DNA of 64,000 bases, from NCBI GenBank assembly GCA_949361645.1, contig OX442423.1, positions 4,997,505-5,061,504 on the forward strand, read 5' to 3'. Source of the stretch: Spongilla lacustris. Taxonomy: Eukaryota > Porifera > Demospongiae > Spongillida > Spongillidae. The notes under the pieces were generated by a model, which saw only the letters and a program-made list of their open reading frames with translations, made no database searches and was not told the origin of the DNA. The position numbers and the translations under genes were made by a program. Positions 60,999 through 64,000 of the stretch are shown here, piece by piece; position 1 is the stretch's first letter, and every line of letters begins with the position of its first letter.

Positions 60999-63424
60999 AT
61001 TAAGGGCAGACTAGATCAGGTATTGACCAGTCGGCTTACAAGCCAGTGATATCTAATATCATTGTGAAATCGTATAATTATCTCATATTGGCCATTAATT
61101 GGCAATCCGATTGGACTGCAATCCCAGTTGCAGTGGTCGAGCCGCGCCCAACTGATGCGAGGGTTATTTCTCTCACGTGAGTTGTGCTATTTATGGTTCA
61201 TTTAAATATGCTACAAACTATAAGTGTGCTAGTCTGCGCTCCGGCAGCGACAAGTCATGCCTTGCACGTGACTTACATAGTTGCCAACCGTCCCGGAACT
61301 CCGGGACAGTCCTGGATTTCGTACCGTTGTCCCGGATGGCCCATTGGCCCCGGAATTCTGAACGCGGATCCGTTCTAGTTGGGCGTGTCCCGACTTTAGC
61401 GTGACGTATGCCACTCTAAGGTTGGGACAAACCAACTAGATGACCAGTGGCGGATCCAGGGGGGGTAGGGGGGGGGGGGGGCACCGGGGGCACGTGCCCC
61501 CCCCATTCAATAATCCCACTATATTCACGTGACGAGGCACGTTACTCGTTCTTCAATAATCTGAGTGTTTTCTTGCGTTTTCAAGCGCACACTGATAGCA
61601 GAGCGATCTGATCGGCCATGAGACAGAGTACATGTAGCGTACGAGGTTTGTGGTTGGTTGATTGATGCTAGTCTAGACAGAGATAATATACAGATCTCTG
61701 GTCTAGAGCAGTTATGGTTTTCTCAGTAGACTAGACGTGACAATACTTTACATTAGACGGTATCATTACATTAATTGATGTCGATCTGCCACATGTAGGT
61801 CAGAACTGCTTTAACATCGAACAGTTGTTACCTGTATCAATTATATATTATCTCTGCCTGCAGTACCCGTACTGATTTAGAACGGAATATACTGCATATT
61901 CACTGTAGTGTGCATATTTTAAATATCGCCATATTGTGGTCTGGGAGAGGAACACAGCAAAAAAAAAAAAAGAAGACCGCAAATCGAGGCTTGATTTTAC
62001 AAGTGATCTGACACCTATACATACTGCCAGGAAACAGACTGATTACATGCAGCCTGCATTCAATCGTTGATTGATTTTCTTACATTTTTTTGCTGTGGAA
62101 TGCAACTCAGCGCCTCTTTTCATCACTAGACTCAAAATGAATATTTCATATCCCTAATTTGCTATTTGTGACTCAAATGAAGCATTATGTCTATAATCAA
62201 TGTGCGATATAGGTCCGGCGCACATGGCAGCATTTGTCGCAACAATTTTAGGCCCGAAACTATTTGCTCAACTAACCGCACTGTGCAAATACTTTTATTT
62301 TTAATTGTACATAAAAGCACTAAAACTAGCATATATATAGTGTTAATGCTTTAATACTATCAAAAGCTTCCGCGCACCGCGCGGGAGGAGGCATATCCCC
62401 CTCCCGCACCCACTTTCTTCGCCCAACTCGTTAGGCCACGGATCCCCTGCGATGAAATCTCCATTAGCGCTTGCATTGCGGTAGTTCCCTAGCTCGGGTA
62501 AATGTACTATCGCGCAGCCCCGCCCTCGCATCTGGAGCGAGGGTGGGGCTCCACGAGACCAGTACAAGATTAATCGACATACGTGCCAAATTTGTCATTT
62601 TAAATATCATGCTACATTACGACGGGGGGAATGATGTGGAAAAAAAAAGTGGGTGTGGTATGGGATGTGGGCCTGTGGCTACCGGTCCCGGAATTATTTC
62701 TCAAAATGTCGGCAACTATGCTTTCTCCTTATTAAAGCCCAGAATAAATACATTTTTCTGTCGTTTGAGGAACGAATTGGACAGAAAATATGCTCCCAGT
62801 ACAATATGCCCTACATGCATGCATGTGTTGTGCACGCAGATGCATGTAGCTGCTATAGATCGAAAAAGGGTGTATGTGAATGCGGTGCAGCTGTAGATAT
62901 CAGGTGATGGAGATCTAGAGCACATGTTCTGTACATTGAGAATTCCGCTGGTACGTGCTGGTGTGCGTGCGCATTTGGGCTTAGATATACGAATATTAAT
63001 GCGTGCTATTTTTATTATTATAGGCGTATTGTGCACAGCTACTGGGAGAGCTATATAACCCCACTTTCCCCCCCCCTCTCATTATGAGCAAGCAGGTATA
63101 GGCGTACACCTCGGGGCGCCCACGATGGGAGTTTTCGGGGTGCGCGTGCGCAACTGAAGATGCACGTGCACGTGGCAATGATCGGCAAACTCTTCAATGA
63201 TTCCATGAAGGCATGAATGAATTATTTGAGCAGTTCTGAACTCGGTTTTAAAAGGGGTTTTCCAGGATGAGTTGTGGGCTCACTTCCTCTTATTTAATAG
63301 TTGGCCCCTTCTCATGTGCTCAGTGGCAGTATGTCACAGTGTACTTCGTGTGCCGCTGCACCAATATTGAAAGAGTGCGTGGGAATAAGCATGGCGGAGC
63401 ATATGGCATTGGGAGGATGCATAT
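60999..63424. other. no recognisable gene; repeat-derived DNA
   Basis: A CAACCGTCCCGGAACTCCGG segment (about 61287-61430) and a CAGTGGCGGATCCAGGGGGG start (61446), typical of hAT-like MITE ends, are visible without matching far ends. A GC-rich patch at 62370-62545 and a short open stretch at 62471-62896 have no recognisable content. Confidence 0.45.
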
Positions 63425-63658
63425 ACCGGTGTGGCAGTATTCAATGTCAGTCCCCCCGGACGTTTTGCATTAGTGTATACGATGTACTCCCGGACAATCT
63501 ACACTATAGGGCAAACTGTCAGACAGACGACTGTCTCCCTCCAGGGTAAAATGTGCCCCCTGATAACATTTTATTTCATCCATGACAAGGCTGGAAAATC
63601 TTTTAAAAATACAATCCTACACTATGGACTTGCAGTGTACAATACGATGGTGTTTTGA
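63425..63658. mobile_element. second copy of the foldback family, partial
   Basis: Matches the reverse complement of the right half of the element at 3953-4701: ACCGGTGT, the CCCCCCGGACGTTTTGCA unit, ACAATCTACACTA, GGGTAAAATG, ATTTTATTTCATC, ATGACAAG and GGACTTGCAGTGTACAA in order. The other arm is not seen. Confidence 0.7.
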
Positions 63659-64000
63659 AATACCATATCGCTCAAAGGCAGCGCGTTGATGCCTCAGTAG
63701 CTCCTTCGTTGTCAAAGCTGTCGTTCTTGAAATGGTCATTGACACCAATACTCACACACATACACGAGCATTTTGTATTAAAACTCCATGCATGACGAGT
63801 GGTGAACACTTATTGATATAATGCATGTCATATGAAAGAATGAAATATCTTGAGATCAAAAAGATCATAGCCTGAAAAGTAATGTCACATCAGTAAACAC
63901 AACTCCACACTGCGCGTACATGTACATGTACAGCCTGGCATACCTTATAGGAAGAAGGTTACTTAATGCAAAGGCTATTCAAAAGCATGGAAGTCATTTT

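Noticed and set aside
62471..62896. 141-codon plus-strand ORF
   Set aside because: No family motif, lies in repeat-derived DNA and shows no exon boundaries.

Overview
The window is eukaryotic nuclear DNA from an animal. Its genes are split by GT-AG introns, some very short, and it carries a receptor tyrosine kinase, CUB/EGF domains and metazoan-type DNA transposons. A plant-type purple acid phosphatase with an extra N-terminal domain, a tyrosine kinase with an unfamiliar ectodomain, compact genes and very frequent TACATGTA words together suggest an early-branching animal. A sponge is my best guess, but this is an inference from gene content, not from a species marker.

Layout. Positions 1-3950 hold no complete gene, only a decayed retroelement (about 2085-3060). 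An inverted-repeat element with internal 32-bp units lies at 3953-4701, and a broken seven-transmembrane receptor fragment (minus) at 5041-5678. A purple acid phosphatase (PAP) cluster follows: an intact 15-exon gene (5941-11908), a truncated pseudogene (14936-16531), and a third copy (17939-22760) with two lesions in its N-terminal exons but intact catalytic exons. After a repeat-rich gap there is a mitochondrial head-to-head pair: a COX23/CHCHD7-like twin CX9C protein (minus, 25984-27972) and an ATP23-like metalloprotease (plus, 28404-29557). Next come a DHDDS-type cis-prenyltransferase (plus, 30215-31972), a receptor tyrosine kinase (minus, 32766-40214) and a single-exon UDP-glycosyltransferase (minus, 42226-43800).

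From about 45 kb to 56 kb the DNA is mostly mobile. There is an orphan ORF pair with one in-frame stop, an LTR pair separated by only 60 bp, a 3.4-kb TIR transposon inserted into one of those LTRs (its 5-bp target duplication is confirmed by the sister LTR), a decayed Helitron, and a 2.2-kb TIR element with a palindromic array. A secreted EGF/CUB protein (plus, 56503-57968) follows. The last 6 kb holds nested hAT-like MITEs, dispersed repeats and a second copy of the inverted-repeat family seen at 4 kb.

Functionally, the PAP copies look like a local expansion of a secreted metallophosphoesterase. COX23 and ATP23 both act in the mitochondrial intermembrane space and share about 430 bp of upstream DNA. 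DHDDS makes the polyprenyl chain for dolichol. The kinase, UGT and CUB proteins are independent membrane or secreted proteins. All exon models are read by eye from splice consensus, reading phase and family motifs; no transcript or database evidence was available.
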